64,000 nt of DNA from IMG/VR virus record IMGVR_UViG_3300025009_000896, positions 1 to 64,000 of that record; one strand, given 5' to 3'. The notes beneath the pieces were generated by a model. The model was not told the DNA's origin and searched no databases. It saw only the letters and a program-made list of their open reading frames with translations. The position numbers and the translations under genes were made by a program. Source of the DNA: a virus. Of the stretch, positions 41,975 through 50,846 are shown in pieces (the stretch's first letter is position 1; the number at the start of each line of letters is the position of its first letter).

Positions 41975-42627
41975 TAAGCCTTGGCATAGCAACCCTCAAA
42001 GAGAGGGAGATGGGATTCAAAAAGGTATTGGAGTCTGTTTACCCACAGGTAGATGTTGTATATGCAGTCCTCAATAATTATTTGGAGGTACCTGATTGGT
42101 TAAGTTCTATGGATCGTGTGCAACCCATAGTCATGCAGAACCAACTTGGCGATGCCGGAAAGTTCATGTATGCGGGGATGTGTGAGGGAGACTATATATC
42201 GTGGGACGATGACCTGCTGATGCCCGAAGGAGCAGTGAGATACCTGCTGTCAGGCGTAAAGAAGTACAGAGGGCTTGTGGGATTCCACGGCAGAAAGTAT
42301 CTTCATCCTGTTATTAGCTTCAAGCAGTGGGCGGATAATTACCGATGTCTTAATACTGTTAGCGATGATGTTCACGTAAATTTGATAGGTAGCGGGTGTT
42401 GCGCGTATAACACCGAAACCATGGAACTTAAACTATCAGACTTTAAATTGCCTAATATGGCCGACCTTTATTTAAGTCGTGCCGCTGCTGTTCAGGGTGT
42501 ACCCATGGTTGTTCTAAAGCACAGACAAGGTTACCTGCAATACCTTAAGCCACAAGGAGAAACAATATGGCAGGCTACGAGGGATTTCACTGAGCATACA
42601 AATATTTTGCAGTCTTACGTGAAATAA
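41971..42627 (+). CDS. Glycosyltransferase-like protein
   Basis: 218 residues; ISLGIATLKEREMGFKKVLESVYPQVDVVYAVLNNY start and GDYISWDDDLLMPEGAVRYLL with a DDD metal site fit a GT2/GT-A fold. Coupled by ATGA to the HNH gene. DWLSSMDRV is encoded by a dispersed-motif copy (42098-42116). Confidence 0.65.
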   Translation: MISLGIATLKEREMGFKKVLESVYPQVDVVYAVLNNYLEVPDWLSSMDRVQPIVMQNQLGDAGKFMYAGMCEGDYISWDDDLLMPEGAVRYLLSGVKKYRGLVGFHGRKYLHPVISFKQWADNYRCLNTVSDDVHVNLIGSGCCAYNTETMELKLSDFKLPNMADLYLSRAAAVQGVPMVVLKHRQGYLQYLKPQGETIWQATRDFTEHTNILQSYVK

Positions 42628-42628
42628 A

Positions 42629-42660
42629 TTTGTTTTTCTCGTTTAATAGTTTTACATTTG
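42629..42660 (+). promoter_or_regulatory. Bacteroidota-type promoter
   Basis: TTTG at 42629-42632, 20-nt spacer, TACATTTG at 42653-42660, upstream of the gene at 42677. Confidence 0.75.
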
Positions 42661-42676
42661 GTGAAAATTAAGACAT

Positions 42677-42979
42677 ATGAAAACAGCATATCTTTGTATT
42701 GTTCTATGTATTATTGCCTCGGGAGTATTCATAACCTGTATGCCAACCGAGGAGATGCACCCTATGGACTGCTATGCAGTGACACTAATTGTAGACTCTA
42801 ATACTGGGGATGTCATAAAGGTTACGGGGTCACAGGAGTTTTTCACTGATCCGTTGACGATTGATGCTTGGATAAGTTCTGACGGAGCCGTTGACAGAGA
42901 CACGGTTAATCATGTGGTATTTATTGAGTTTAGGCAGTGTATAGAACCGGATAGAAAACTAAACGCACAAGAGAAATGA
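42677..42979 (+). CDS. Small exported protein, possible lipoprotein
   Basis: 100 residues with a hydrophobic start (YLCIVLCIIASGVFITC) whose ITC end may be a lipobox. The rest is a beta-rich soluble part. Unknown role; overlaps the next gene by 4 bases. Confidence 0.5.
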   Translation: MKTAYLCIVLCIIASGVFITCMPTEEMHPMDCYAVTLIVDSNTGDVIKVTGSQEFFTDPLTIDAWISSDGAVDRDTVNHVVFIEFRQCIEPDRKLNAQEK

Positions 42980-43170
42980 AGCCGATAGAATTTAACAACA
43001 ACAGCAAGATGCTAAAGGAGGCACTTATACCGATGGGGTGGACAGATTTAGATGAAGATGACGATGAAGTAATCCTTGATGAAAATTGTCCTAATTGTGG
43101 CAGAGAATATGACGAAATTGATTATGAATATCAGATTTGCCACATATGTGACCACATTAATAACCCATAA
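42976..43170 (+). CDS. Zinc-ribbon hypothetical protein
   Basis: 64 residues, acidic, with CPNCG (about 39-43) and CHICD (about 54-58). Unknown. Confidence 0.55.
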   Translation: MKPIEFNNNSKMLKEALIPMGWTDLDEDDDEVILDENCPNCGREYDEIDYEYQICHICDHINNP

Positions 43171-43181
43171 ACAGAAACGAG

Positions 43182-43823
43182 ATGAACGCAGAAAGAAAAC
43201 AGATCCACATTAAACCCGGAATGTACGCTTTACTTTTCTATGAACTCAAGGAGATGGCAAAGAATTATGGCTATAATCTTGTATTACATGGCAGTCTTAA
43301 CCGAGATATGGATTTAATCGCAATTCCGTGGACTGACGAACCGAGGGATGAGCAAGAAATGATTAAGGAGTTTCAGGCTTATTTAACCGGGCATACAATG
43401 ATAACACTTGACGGAAGCGTTCACTATACAATATTGCCGGGCAATAGACATTCTTATGTGATTGATCTGAACAGGGGCAGTACAAAGGGTGAGTGGATAA
43501 GGTATAGTGAGCCAGAGGATGACGAACAGTATTATCTGGACATATCAGTCGTTCAACCTGCCAAACCGGAGGTAGCTGATGCGATGCCGACAGAGGAAGA
43601 GATAGAGGTATGGGCCGAGAATTGTGCAGGCAATTCAGTGCAAGATAATGACCTGCGTATTCTGATAAAAGGAGCATTGATCTTGGGGTGTGATTGGTTT
43701 CGCAACCGCGTTAAAGGGGGAAGCATCCCTGACAGTTCACATAAATGTTGTGTTTGTCACGAGAATTATGTGGATAGTGATAATGGTTTTGATACTTGCC
43801 ATGACTGCTTAAGTAGAATTTAA
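43182..43823 (+). CDS. Nucleotidyltransferase-like protein with zinc ribbon
   Basis: 213 residues. YGYNLVLHGSLNRDMDLIAIPWTDEPRDEQEMIKEF is the phage-type minimal nucleotidyltransferase pattern (GS and DxD). The C-terminus has CCVCHENYVDSDNGFDTCHDC, a zinc ribbon. Substrate unknown. Confidence 0.6.
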   Translation: MNAERKQIHIKPGMYALLFYELKEMAKNYGYNLVLHGSLNRDMDLIAIPWTDEPRDEQEMIKEFQAYLTGHTMITLDGSVHYTILPGNRHSYVIDLNRGSTKGEWIRYSEPEDDEQYYLDISVVQPAKPEVADAMPTEEEIEVWAENCAGNSVQDNDLRILIKGALILGCDWFRNRVKGGSIPDSSHKCCVCHENYVDSDNGFDTCHDCLSRI

Positions 43824-43847
43824 AAGGAGACGGGGAATGAACGTTAA

Positions 43848-43866
43848 AATCCAACGAACTTAAACA
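43848..43866 (+). repeat. Dispersed 18-bp motif upstream of a start codon
   Basis: AATCCAACGAACTTAAACA precedes the ATG at 43871 by 5 bases. Confidence 0.65.
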
Positions 43867-43870
43867 ATAG

Positions 43871-44557
43871 ATGAACTTCTGTATTATAACAGCTAATCAT
43901 AAACGACCGAAGGTATTTGCCCTGTGGTGTGAGTCAATGAGTAGACTACGAGAAGAGGTAGGCCATTTCCCGATAGTGGTAGTGTCAGATTTGTGCGATG
44001 CCGGAATGTGTAAAGAACATAACATCTATCACATAGTTATGGGTAACAGGCCCGTAAGCGCAAAGTTTAACAAGGCTTGTAGGTTTTCACAGACATTAGG
44101 TGTAGATTATGTTATGACAGTAGGGAGCGATGACATAATAAGCACAGAGACAATGAAGTTGTTTTTAAGTTCTATGGATAAGGGCTATGACATGATAACT
44201 CTTGATGACATCTATTTCTACGGTGCTTATGCTGAGTATAATGGGGTGCTTGTTCACTTTAAGGGCAAGAAAGAGTTGGGGTTATGCCGAACGGTTCATA
44301 AGTCTATATTGGACAAAATAGGGTGGATGCCGTGGCGTAAACAGAGGAGTTCGGGATTGGATATGTTAGCTCGTATGGCTTATGAGCCTCATATACGAAA
44401 TCCATATAACATAAACAATGCCAAGGTATTTGACGTTAAGACCGAGTTCAATATAAACAGATTCAGTTATTGGCTGAGAACCTGTGAAAGGGTAGATGCC
44501 AATATATTCTATAACATTCTGAGTGAAAGAGAAAAAGAGTTACTTAATAATATATGA
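43871..44557 (+). CDS. Glycosyltransferase-like protein
   Basis: 228 residues; MNFCIITANHKRPKVFALWCESM, FPIVVVSD and VDYVMTVGSDDIISTETM (DXD position) fit a GT-A fold. It likely works with the upstream cassette though separated by three small genes. FLSSMDKG is encoded by a dispersed motif (44163-44181). Confidence 0.65.
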   Translation: MNFCIITANHKRPKVFALWCESMSRLREEVGHFPIVVVSDLCDAGMCKEHNIYHIVMGNRPVSAKFNKACRFSQTLGVDYVMTVGSDDIISTETMKLFLSSMDKGYDMITLDDIYFYGAYAEYNGVLVHFKGKKELGLCRTVHKSILDKIGWMPWRKQRSSGLDMLARMAYEPHIRNPYNINNAKVFDVKTEFNINRFSYWLRTCERVDANIFYNILSEREKELLNNI

Positions 44558-44558
44558 A

Positions 44559-44789
44559 ATGGCAGGAAAGTATTGGATGCAGACAAAAAGATGTATCAAG
44601 TGCCTAAAAAAGGCAACCGTACATGGAGGACACGTAACCTCTAAAGAGTATAAGACAATCATTGCAGGATGGTGCGAGGAACACTCTGACACTCCATCTC
44701 CCGACTTGCTTAATAGGGTGGGGTGTTTTGGGCATTTCGATGAGAGGTACGGAATAGAGCCTTATTGGGCTAATCTTACAACCGAATAG
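44559..44789 (+). CDS. Hypothetical protein
   Basis: 76 residues from ATG 44559 with RCIKCLKK and GWCEEH (possible zinc site). Unknown. Confidence 0.45.
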   Translation: MAGKYWMQTKRCIKCLKKATVHGGHVTSKEYKTIIAGWCEEHSDTPSPDLLNRVGCFGHFDERYGIEPYWANLTTE

Positions 44790-44791
44790 AC

Positions 44792-45046
44792 ATGACAGCA
44801 GAAGAAATGCTAAGGCAGATAGTTGGCGAAACTAAATCGGGGTTCAAAAGGGATTTTGTTTGGTTTTCAGAAGCCATTGTTGCTATGGAGGCTTATGCCA
44901 CACGGGGGGAAGAGAGAGATGCAACAAAAGAATTACTTGCCGATATTATAAGTTGGGAAAAGGATTTGTCGGAATATCTGAGTCTTGAAACAATTCTCAA
45001 ACAGCGATACATTATTCGTAAACGCATTAAAGGAGAGTCGATATGA
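44792..45046 (+). CDS. Hypothetical acidic helical protein
   Basis: 84 residues, a type frequent in phage early regions (MTAEEMLRQIVGETKSGFKRDFVWF). Overlaps the next ATG (ATGA). Confidence 0.45.
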   Translation: MTAEEMLRQIVGETKSGFKRDFVWFSEAIVAMEAYATRGEERDATKELLADIISWEKDLSEYLSLETILKQRYIIRKRIKGESI

Positions 45047-45216
45047 ACGCTAAAGAGTGGCTCTTAATAAAACAATACATAGACTTGAAAATAGTTTATG
45101 AAATTGAAGATCGCATAGAGGACGAATCCGGCTATCATGGCAATGCTATAGATGAAAGAAAGTCCGTGGAAAAAGCCGAGAAAGATATTGACGAACATTT
45201 AGCGACTAATCCATAG
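45043..45216 (+). CDS. 57-residue hypothetical protein
   Basis: ATG at 45043 overlapping the previous stop; charged, helical (EWLLIKQYIDLKIVYEIEDRI). The stop TAG lies inside a dispersed-motif copy (45208-45226) that runs into the next ATG. Confidence 0.5.
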   Translation: MNAKEWLLIKQYIDLKIVYEIEDRIEDESGYHGNAIDERKSVEKAEKDIDEHLATNP

Positions 45217-45226
45217 AACCTAAACT
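45208..45226 (+). repeat. Dispersed 18-bp motif at a stop/start junction
   Basis: AATCCATAGAACCTAAACT holds the TAG stop of the small gene and abuts the ATG at 45227. It is the closest copy to the consensus. Confidence 0.7.
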
Positions 45227-45619
45227 ATGAAATACTTAACCCTAAAATCAGACGATAACTTAGATAAGATATCAGAAGTCTTAGATGAGACAATAGATAC
45301 TACCACTAACTATCTTTTAAGAAGAATAGGAGAGGTAGACGGCTTCTTCCCTGATAGAAACTATGCCGGAGAGTTTGTCATTGACATCTTGGACTCCATG
45401 AGTATAGACGTAAAGGCCTTTGTTCACTCGATAGTTAAATCCGAAGCCTATAACTACTTCTGCCGACTGAGGTTTTGGGGCGAGGAATACGACTGTCCTA
45501 TTTGTGGATGCCCGATGGAGTTTTGGGACTATGCTACTGATGAAGAGGGACATGACATAGGCAAAGAGTTTAAGTGTATAAACTGTGGACAAAAAGAAAT
45601 ACGAGATGAGGAAAGTTGA
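45227..45619 (+). CDS. Zinc-ribbon hypothetical protein
   Basis: 130 residues; helical N-terminus and a C-terminal ribbon CPICGCPMEFWDY ... CINCGQKE. Near the replication genes; role unknown. Confidence 0.55.
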   Translation: MKYLTLKSDDNLDKISEVLDETIDTTTNYLLRRIGEVDGFFPDRNYAGEFVIDILDSMSIDVKAFVHSIVKSEAYNYFCRLRFWGEEYDCPICGCPMEFWDYATDEEGHDIGKEFKCINCGQKEIRDEES

Positions 45620-46016
45620 AGAGTTTTACGAACTGTGGCTAATTAATGAAAATTTTAATCTTTTAAGCCCCGAAGACTCCATGCACTTTGCTGATAGTTA
45701 CCATAAGTGGATGCTTGAACAGGCAAAGGAGGCATTTAGCATGGATGAGTTTGAAGACTTTTGGAGGATATACCACCAGCGGTCAGGCAGACCTAAGACA
45801 GATAGGGACGCTGCACTAAAGTATTGGAAACGGCTTACTAAGGCCGAAAGGCTTAAGGCTATATCACAGATAGGGGCATATTGCTCATCCATAGAAGATA
45901 AACGATTCATAAAAAAGGCTCGTACCTATTTAGAGGATAAAAACTTTAACGATGAGTTCGCCCCCCAACAGAGTTTTAGCATAGGCAGAAACGTATCAAT
46001 AGATAATCTTAAATAG
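45606..46016 (+). CDS. Replication protein, DnaC/loader-region-like C-terminus
   Basis: About 136 residues from ATG 45606. FEDFWRIYHQRSGRPKTDRDAALKYWKRLTKAERLKAISQIGAYCSSIEDKRFIKKARTYLEDKNF is the helical motif found at the C-terminus of many phage replication-initiation proteins. It precedes DnaB, so a helicase-loader or initiator role is likely. Confidence 0.6.
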   Translation: MRKVEEFYELWLINENFNLLSPEDSMHFADSYHKWMLEQAKEAFSMDEFEDFWRIYHQRSGRPKTDRDAALKYWKRLTKAERLKAISQIGAYCSSIEDKRFIKKARTYLEDKNFNDEFAPQQSFSIGRNVSIDNLK

Positions 46017-46023
46017 ACACAAT

Positions 46024-46359
46024 ATGAAATTTAAAGTAAGTAGGACGAGCACGTATGATGGCCAGCCATGCGATGAGGCATATCAGTCATACATAGAGTA
46101 TTGGCACATAAGATCATGCACGGAGTCCGAGTTTAATGAACGCTTCTCTGCAAGAGAGGGGATGTGGATGGCGAAGGGCAAAAATCATCATATTACAAAA
46201 GAGGGGTACATTAGTAGACAAGAGGAAGACAGAAGGGTTTGGTGCGTTGACTTGAATGGCCTCGATGATGTTTTGGCATTCGCTGAAAAGTATGGAAGCA
46301 TAATTATTGGTACGGGCGTTATTCCAGAGGTAGAGATTTATGACGACTACCGGGAATAA
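46024..46359 (+). CDS. Conserved phage hypothetical protein
   Basis: 111 residues starting MKFKVSRTSTYDGQPCDEA, a start common to an uncharacterised phage family (split barrel-like). Overlaps dnaB by 20 bases. Confidence 0.55.
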   Translation: MKFKVSRTSTYDGQPCDEAYQSYIEYWHIRSCTESEFNERFSAREGMWMAKGKNHHITKEGYISRQEEDRRVWCVDLNGLDDVLAFAEKYGSIIIGTGVIPEVEIYDDYRE

Positions 46360-47686
46360 ACTACCGCCATCAGCTATCGAGGCCGAAGAGGCAGTCCTCG
46401 GTGCTTGCTTCATTGAGGAGGATGCTTCAAGGGTAGCCGTAGGCATACTCAAACCTGATATGTTCTTTGTTCCCAATAACCAACACATATTCGCGTCTAT
46501 CTATGAGATGAGCCATAAGGGTAAACCGGTGGACATAATCACAGTAACATCCGACCTAAGACAAAAGGGAATATTAGAAGAAGTAGGAGGGGCTATTTAT
46601 GTTACTGAGTTAAGTTCTATGGTTGTCACTACCCACAACGTAGAGTCCTACTGTTTTATCATCAGGGAAAAATCAATTTTACGGCAGCATATCGCATTTG
46701 CTGCCAATCTTACAGAAAAGGCATACACAGATAACGTACTAAGTGTTAACGAGTTTGCGGAAAACGAGGTCTTTAAGATATCATCACAGGCTCAAACCAA
46801 GGAACCTAAACGAGTAGACTCCTGTGTAGATGACTTGCTTGTTAGTGTGTCTAAGGTTGTTAATAACCCCGGCATATTGGTAGGCATACCTTCGGGACTA
46901 AGTAGCATAGACAGAATAACGGGAGGGTTTCAAAACAGTGATCTTATCATAGTAGCTGGACGCCCAAGTCAAGGAAAATCAGCCTGTATGCTTACATTAG
47001 CAACCGGAGCGGCTAGGCTAGGCACGCCTGTTGCGATATTTTCCTTAGAGATGTCAACGGAGCAGTTAACGGCAAGAATGGTGTCAGGCGTTTCGGGATA
47101 CACTAATATGGAGATTCGCAATGGCAAGGTCAATATGGATACATTGGTCACCCAATCAGAGATAATAGCCAAACTGCCTGTTTACATAGACGATACTGCC
47201 CAAATAAGCATAGCCGAGCTAAGAAGCAAAACCAAAAAACTTATCCTAACAAAAGGGGTAAAGATGATTTTTGTGGACTACCTACAACTTATGCGGGGAT
47301 TGGGTGACTCCCGTGAGCAGGAGGTAGCCTCGATATCCAGAGGACTTAAAGCATTAGCAAAGGAAATGAATATCCCCGTTATTGCTCTGGCTCAGTTAAA
47401 CAGAGAGGTAGAGTCTACTTCTGACAAGCGGCCTCAGTTATCCCACCTTCGGGGTAGCGGTGAGATAGAACAGGATGCCGATATAGTTGCCTTTATCTAC
47501 CGCCCCAAGTCTTATCGAATAGACTCTATGAAGATCAACGGCGAGGAAATGAACACTAATTCTCTGATTTTATTTGACATACAGAAGCATCGTAACGGCG
47601 CCTTATATCCCGTGTGTCTGTATCATAACGAATCACTCACTCAGATAGTTGACGACCGAGAGAGTATTGGGATACCATTGTTTTAA
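46340..47686 (+). CDS. dnaB: DnaB-like replicative helicase
   Basis: 448 residues, full length. N-terminal DnaB domain (PPSAIEAEEAVLGACFIEEDA), then the RecA-type motor: Walker A AGRPSQGKSA (about 207-216), SLEMSTEQLTARM, Walker B IFVDYLQLM (about 310), and LAQLNREVE and RGSGEIEQDAD motifs. It unwinds DNA 5'-3' at the phage fork. Contains two dispersed-motif copies (46607 and about 46794). Confidence 0.9.
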   Translation: MTTTGNKLPPSAIEAEEAVLGACFIEEDASRVAVGILKPDMFFVPNNQHIFASIYEMSHKGKPVDIITVTSDLRQKGILEEVGGAIYVTELSSMVVTTHNVESYCFIIREKSILRQHIAFAANLTEKAYTDNVLSVNEFAENEVFKISSQAQTKEPKRVDSCVDDLLVSVSKVVNNPGILVGIPSGLSSIDRITGGFQNSDLIIVAGRPSQGKSACMLTLATGAARLGTPVAIFSLEMSTEQLTARMVSGVSGYTNMEIRNGKVNMDTLVTQSEIIAKLPVYIDDTAQISIAELRSKTKKLILTKGVKMIFVDYLQLMRGLGDSREQEVASISRGLKALAKEMNIPVIALAQLNREVESTSDKRPQLSHLRGSGEIEQDADIVAFIYRPKSYRIDSMKINGEEMNTNSLILFDIQKHRNGALYPVCLYHNESLTQIVDDRESIGIPLF

Positions 47687-47690
47687 GAAT

Positions 47691-48608
47691 ATGATAGAAA
47701 TAAACAAAATACACGAGGGAGATTGCACCGATGGGTTATCTAAATTACCCGATAAGTCTGTTAATTGTTGCGTAACGTCACCGCCTTATTACGGGCTAAG
47801 GGACTATGGCGTTGAGGGTCAGATGGGATTAGAGGCTACGCCAGAACAATATGTGGATAATATGGTTAAATTGTTTACTGAAGTTAAGCGTGCGTTAAGG
47901 GATGATGGCACATTGTGGCTTAACCTTGGGGATAGTTACGCGGGAAGCGGAGGTGCGGGGTATCAATTTGGAGACCCTAAAAAACCAAAAATAAGTCACT
48001 TTGATAACCCAAATAAGAAAATTAATGGGTATAAGTCTAAGGATTTAATAGGCATACCGTGGATGGTAGCCTTTGCCCTGCGCACTGACGGGTGGTATCT
48101 AAGACAAGACATAATATGGCACAAGCCTAACCCGATGCCAGAGAGCGTGACCGACAGGTGTACTAAGTCGCATGAGTATATTTTTTTGATGAGCAAGTCT
48201 CCGAAGTATTATTACGACAATGAGGCAATAGCAGAAGATACGGTAACGCAAGATAGTGGAGTCAGGGATAGGGATAATTCTCGGCTAAACAACACGCCGG
48301 GGAGGACACGTATGGGTGGGTTAACAACGAATGATTATGAAAGGCGTAATAAGCGCTCCGTTTGGACAGTTAATACTATGCCTTACTCAGAAGCCCACTT
48401 TGCCACCTTCCCCGAAAAACTAATAGTTGACATGATTAAGGCAGGTTGCCCCGAAGGGGGGACTGTTTTAGACCCGTTTATGGGGGCGGGTACGACAGCC
48501 GTTGTCGCCCGTAAGCTAAACCGCAACTATGTAGGATTTGAACTTAACCCTAAGTATATTGAGATAGCCGAGAAAAGGCTGTATGACGAGTTGGGGATGT
48601 ATCTATAA
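47691..48608 (+). CDS. Beta-class DNA methyltransferase (N4-C or N6-A)
   Basis: 305 residues from ATG 47691. Catalytic TSPPY at about 28-32 comes first and the SAM-binding DPFMGAGTTAVVARKLNRNYVGFEL near 260-285, so the order is beta-class. Other matches include LWLNLGDSYAGSG and KPNPMPESVTDRCTKSHEYIFLM. No partner restriction enzyme is nearby, so it probably protects phage DNA or marks it. Confidence 0.85.
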   Translation: MIEINKIHEGDCTDGLSKLPDKSVNCCVTSPPYYGLRDYGVEGQMGLEATPEQYVDNMVKLFTEVKRALRDDGTLWLNLGDSYAGSGGAGYQFGDPKKPKISHFDNPNKKINGYKSKDLIGIPWMVAFALRTDGWYLRQDIIWHKPNPMPESVTDRCTKSHEYIFLMSKSPKYYYDNEAIAEDTVTQDSGVRDRDNSRLNNTPGRTRMGGLTTNDYERRNKRSVWTVNTMPYSEAHFATFPEKLIVDMIKAGCPEGGTVLDPFMGAGTTAVVARKLNRNYVGFELNPKYIEIAEKRLYDELGMYL

Positions 48609-48726
48609 ATACCATTGTTTTAGAATGATTATCTTTGAGGTGATATGTGCAGATGTCTAACAAAGTTTTATCCATAGGGAGTAGGGGCTGCACCTCCGAA
48701 ACCTGTGGATTTTTAATTTATGTATT

Positions 48727-49533
48727 ATGGAAAGAGTTAGTGGTATTTACAGAATTTGCTCAAAAGTTCACCCCGACAGGTTTTATTATGGCAGTGCCGT
48801 GTGTTTCTCTGAAAGATGGAGGCTTCATCTATTAAAACTCAGGAAGTATAAACATGAAAATGCCAAACTTCAAAATCACTACAACAAGTATGGCTCAGAT
48901 GATTTATTTTTTGAGGTGGTTGTAGAGTGTGACGTTGATTCCTTGCTTGCAATAGAAAATACTTATCTTAACCCCCTCCCGTTTTTCAATATATGTCCAA
49001 CGGCGGGGAGCAGTTTGGGTGTTAAGCGTACTGATGAGTATAAGGATAAGATGCGAAGGTCTAAAAAGAATCCCTCCCAAGAGCTAAGGGATAAAATAGG
49101 GATGTCCCTAAGGGGGAACATACCGTGGAATAAGGGTAAAAAATTATCAGAAGAGCATGTTAGGAAACTGAGCGAGTCTCATATGGGATACGTGCCCACG
49201 GATGAGCATCGTAAAAATCTCAGCAAGGCGAATATGGGGCGAAAAATGACTGATGAACAGCGGGAGCGGGTGAGATTGCGGATGATTGGAAACACAAACG
49301 CGGCGGGGCGGATTATATCTGACGAGACCCGAGAAAAACTGAGTAAAGCCCTTCGTGGGAAAAAGAGATCAGAGGCCGAGGCTAATAGACTAAGAACAAT
49401 AGGGATAGGTCGGCACCCAAACGAAGAAACGAGAAGAAAAATAAGTGAAGCGTCAAAGGAGATGTGGCGAAGGCGTAGGGAGGCGAAACTGTTAATGTTA
49501 GAGGAATCCCAAAACCATAGTTCTGAGGATTAA
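48727..49533 (+). CDS. GIY-YIG homing-type endonuclease with NUMOD3 repeats
   Basis: 268 residues. GIYRI (residues 6-10) and FYYGSA form the GIY-YIG core, with E-x-NxLN further on; the rest has five NUMOD3-like DNA-binding repeats (PWNKGKKLSEEHVRKLSESH and relatives). Free-standing between the methyltransferase and the pre-terminase genes. The 118-base gap upstream has a TATCTTTG -7 box near 48629. Confidence 0.85.
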   Translation: MERVSGIYRICSKVHPDRFYYGSAVCFSERWRLHLLKLRKYKHENAKLQNHYNKYGSDDLFFEVVVECDVDSLLAIENTYLNPLPFFNICPTAGSSLGVKRTDEYKDKMRRSKKNPSQELRDKIGMSLRGNIPWNKGKKLSEEHVRKLSESHMGYVPTDEHRKNLSKANMGRKMTDEQRERVRLRMIGNTNAAGRIISDETREKLSKALRGKKRSEAEANRLRTIGIGRHPNEETRRKISEASKEMWRRRREAKLLMLEESQNHSSED

Positions 49534-49581
49534 TTACCTTTGACCTGTATTAACCAATTAAACGCCGGTAAGGTCAAAAAA

Positions 49582-50055
49582 ATGTTGCTGAAAACCACGA
49601 TTACAAAGTGCGAACATTCGTTTCGCTACGGAGACATCCCCGCCACAGGCAAGGAGTTTCTTCTTAACACAAACCGTATAAATGCGGTAAGGGCCAGCGG
49701 AGCGGCAGGCTCGTCATTTTATTTTTCTGAGAATTTATTTAGTAATAGGGAGAGTCCTACATATATGGTATCCTCAAACTCCACTCCTGCGGCCATCGCT
49801 ACGGTTGCAGACCTTACGTTTGAGAACAACCTTATGGACATGACCCTTTGCACTGACAACCTGACTACGGGTGCACACATCGCCGAAAAAGTCAACGTCG
49901 AGAGTATTGCACTTGCTTGGGCACATGAGGAAGACAGTGATTATTCTTGGCTTGTATTTTTCCTCGGAGCGTTTTCGAGGAAACTCGTTCTTGTTGCTGC
50001 TCCACTCGAAGCGATCAAGGATTCCGCTGATACTGGTACAACCACCACGTGGTGA
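49582..50055 (+). CDS. Putative virion-associated protein
   Basis: 157 residues from ATG 49582; the frame opens at a TTG inside a -7 box (TACCTTTG, 49535-49542). Beta-rich, Ala/Thr/Ser-rich (KEFLLNTNRINAVRASGAAGSSFYFSENLF). Compact beta structure and position next to packaging genes suggest a structural or decoration protein. Unknown family. Confidence 0.45.
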   Translation: MLLKTTITKCEHSFRYGDIPATGKEFLLNTNRINAVRASGAAGSSFYFSENLFSNRESPTYMVSSNSTPAAIATVADLTFENNLMDMTLCTDNLTTGAHIAEKVNVESIALAWAHEEDSDYSWLVFFLGAFSRKLVLVAAPLEAIKDSADTGTTTTW

Positions 50056-50098
50056 GATAGTTAGCAAGTTTCTTTTTGTTTTCATAGTTTTAGTTTTT

Positions 50099-50127
50099 TT
50101 AAGGAGGGAGCGGTTCCCTCCTTTTTT
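50099..50127 (+). terminator. Intrinsic terminator
   Basis: AAGGAGGGA-GCGG-TTCCCTCCTT then TTTT. A TACCTTTG -7 box follows at 50130-50137 for the next gene. Confidence 0.85.
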
Positions 50128-50159
50128 ATTACCTTTGCTGAAACCAACGGACATAATCT

Positions 50160-50846
50160 ATGCAATTAAAGGATATAGATGTTTCAAGACTATCATTCGA
50201 CATATTTGATAGCGACTTCACAACGACTATAAAAGAAAAGATACCTGAGTTCAACGAATACGAAGGAGTGATACCTGAGTTAGACGTATTCAGGTTTGTT
50301 GTTATAATGTGGGATATGAAGTCTCCTATGTTACGTGAGGTTGATGACTATTATGCACGTATGTATGCTACCGCATCAATGGTGGGGTTCCCAAGGACTA
50401 AAAACAACTTCAGCAAGGAGGCAGACGAGATAATCATAGGTAAGAATGAGAGCGTGAACAGGATGATAGTAGCCTATACTGCGTACATGGGCGTACCCGA
50501 GTATCAGTACCTAATGGCTTATCAGGCGCTGTTCGCAAGTGAATACGCTAAAGTTTTGAGGGGCAAGGGCGGCAAGGACAGCGACAAGATATTAGAGAAC
50601 GCAAGCGGGAAGGTCACTAAGTTCACGAGGGCTATCTTCGGGTCGGGAGACTACGATGAGTACTCTTTGAGGAGACAGGCGTTGTATCAGAAGATTGAGA
50701 AAGACAAATTAAGATTAAGACCCGAGCAGATCATCAGGGACTTAACGGATAACGGAGATTTGCCTGAAGACTTTAACCCCTACGGTGACTACTCTATCGA
50801 TATAAATAAGGATATTAAGTTCGTTGGTGATGGCAAAGAAGGTTGA
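50160..50846 (+). CDS. Putative small terminase subunit or pre-terminase protein
   Basis: 228 residues, helical, acidic N-terminus. It overlaps the large terminase by 17 bases, the position of small terminase genes. There is no clear HTH. A dispersed-motif variant (50141-50159) abuts its ATG. Confidence 0.45.
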   Translation: MQLKDIDVSRLSFDIFDSDFTTTIKEKIPEFNEYEGVIPELDVFRFVVIMWDMKSPMLREVDDYYARMYATASMVGFPRTKNNFSKEADEIIIGKNESVNRMIVAYTAYMGVPEYQYLMAYQALFASEYAKVLRGKGGKDSDKILENASGKVTKFTRAIFGSGDYDEYSLRRQALYQKIEKDKLRLRPEQIIRDLTDNGDLPEDFNPYGDYSIDINKDIKFVGDGKEG

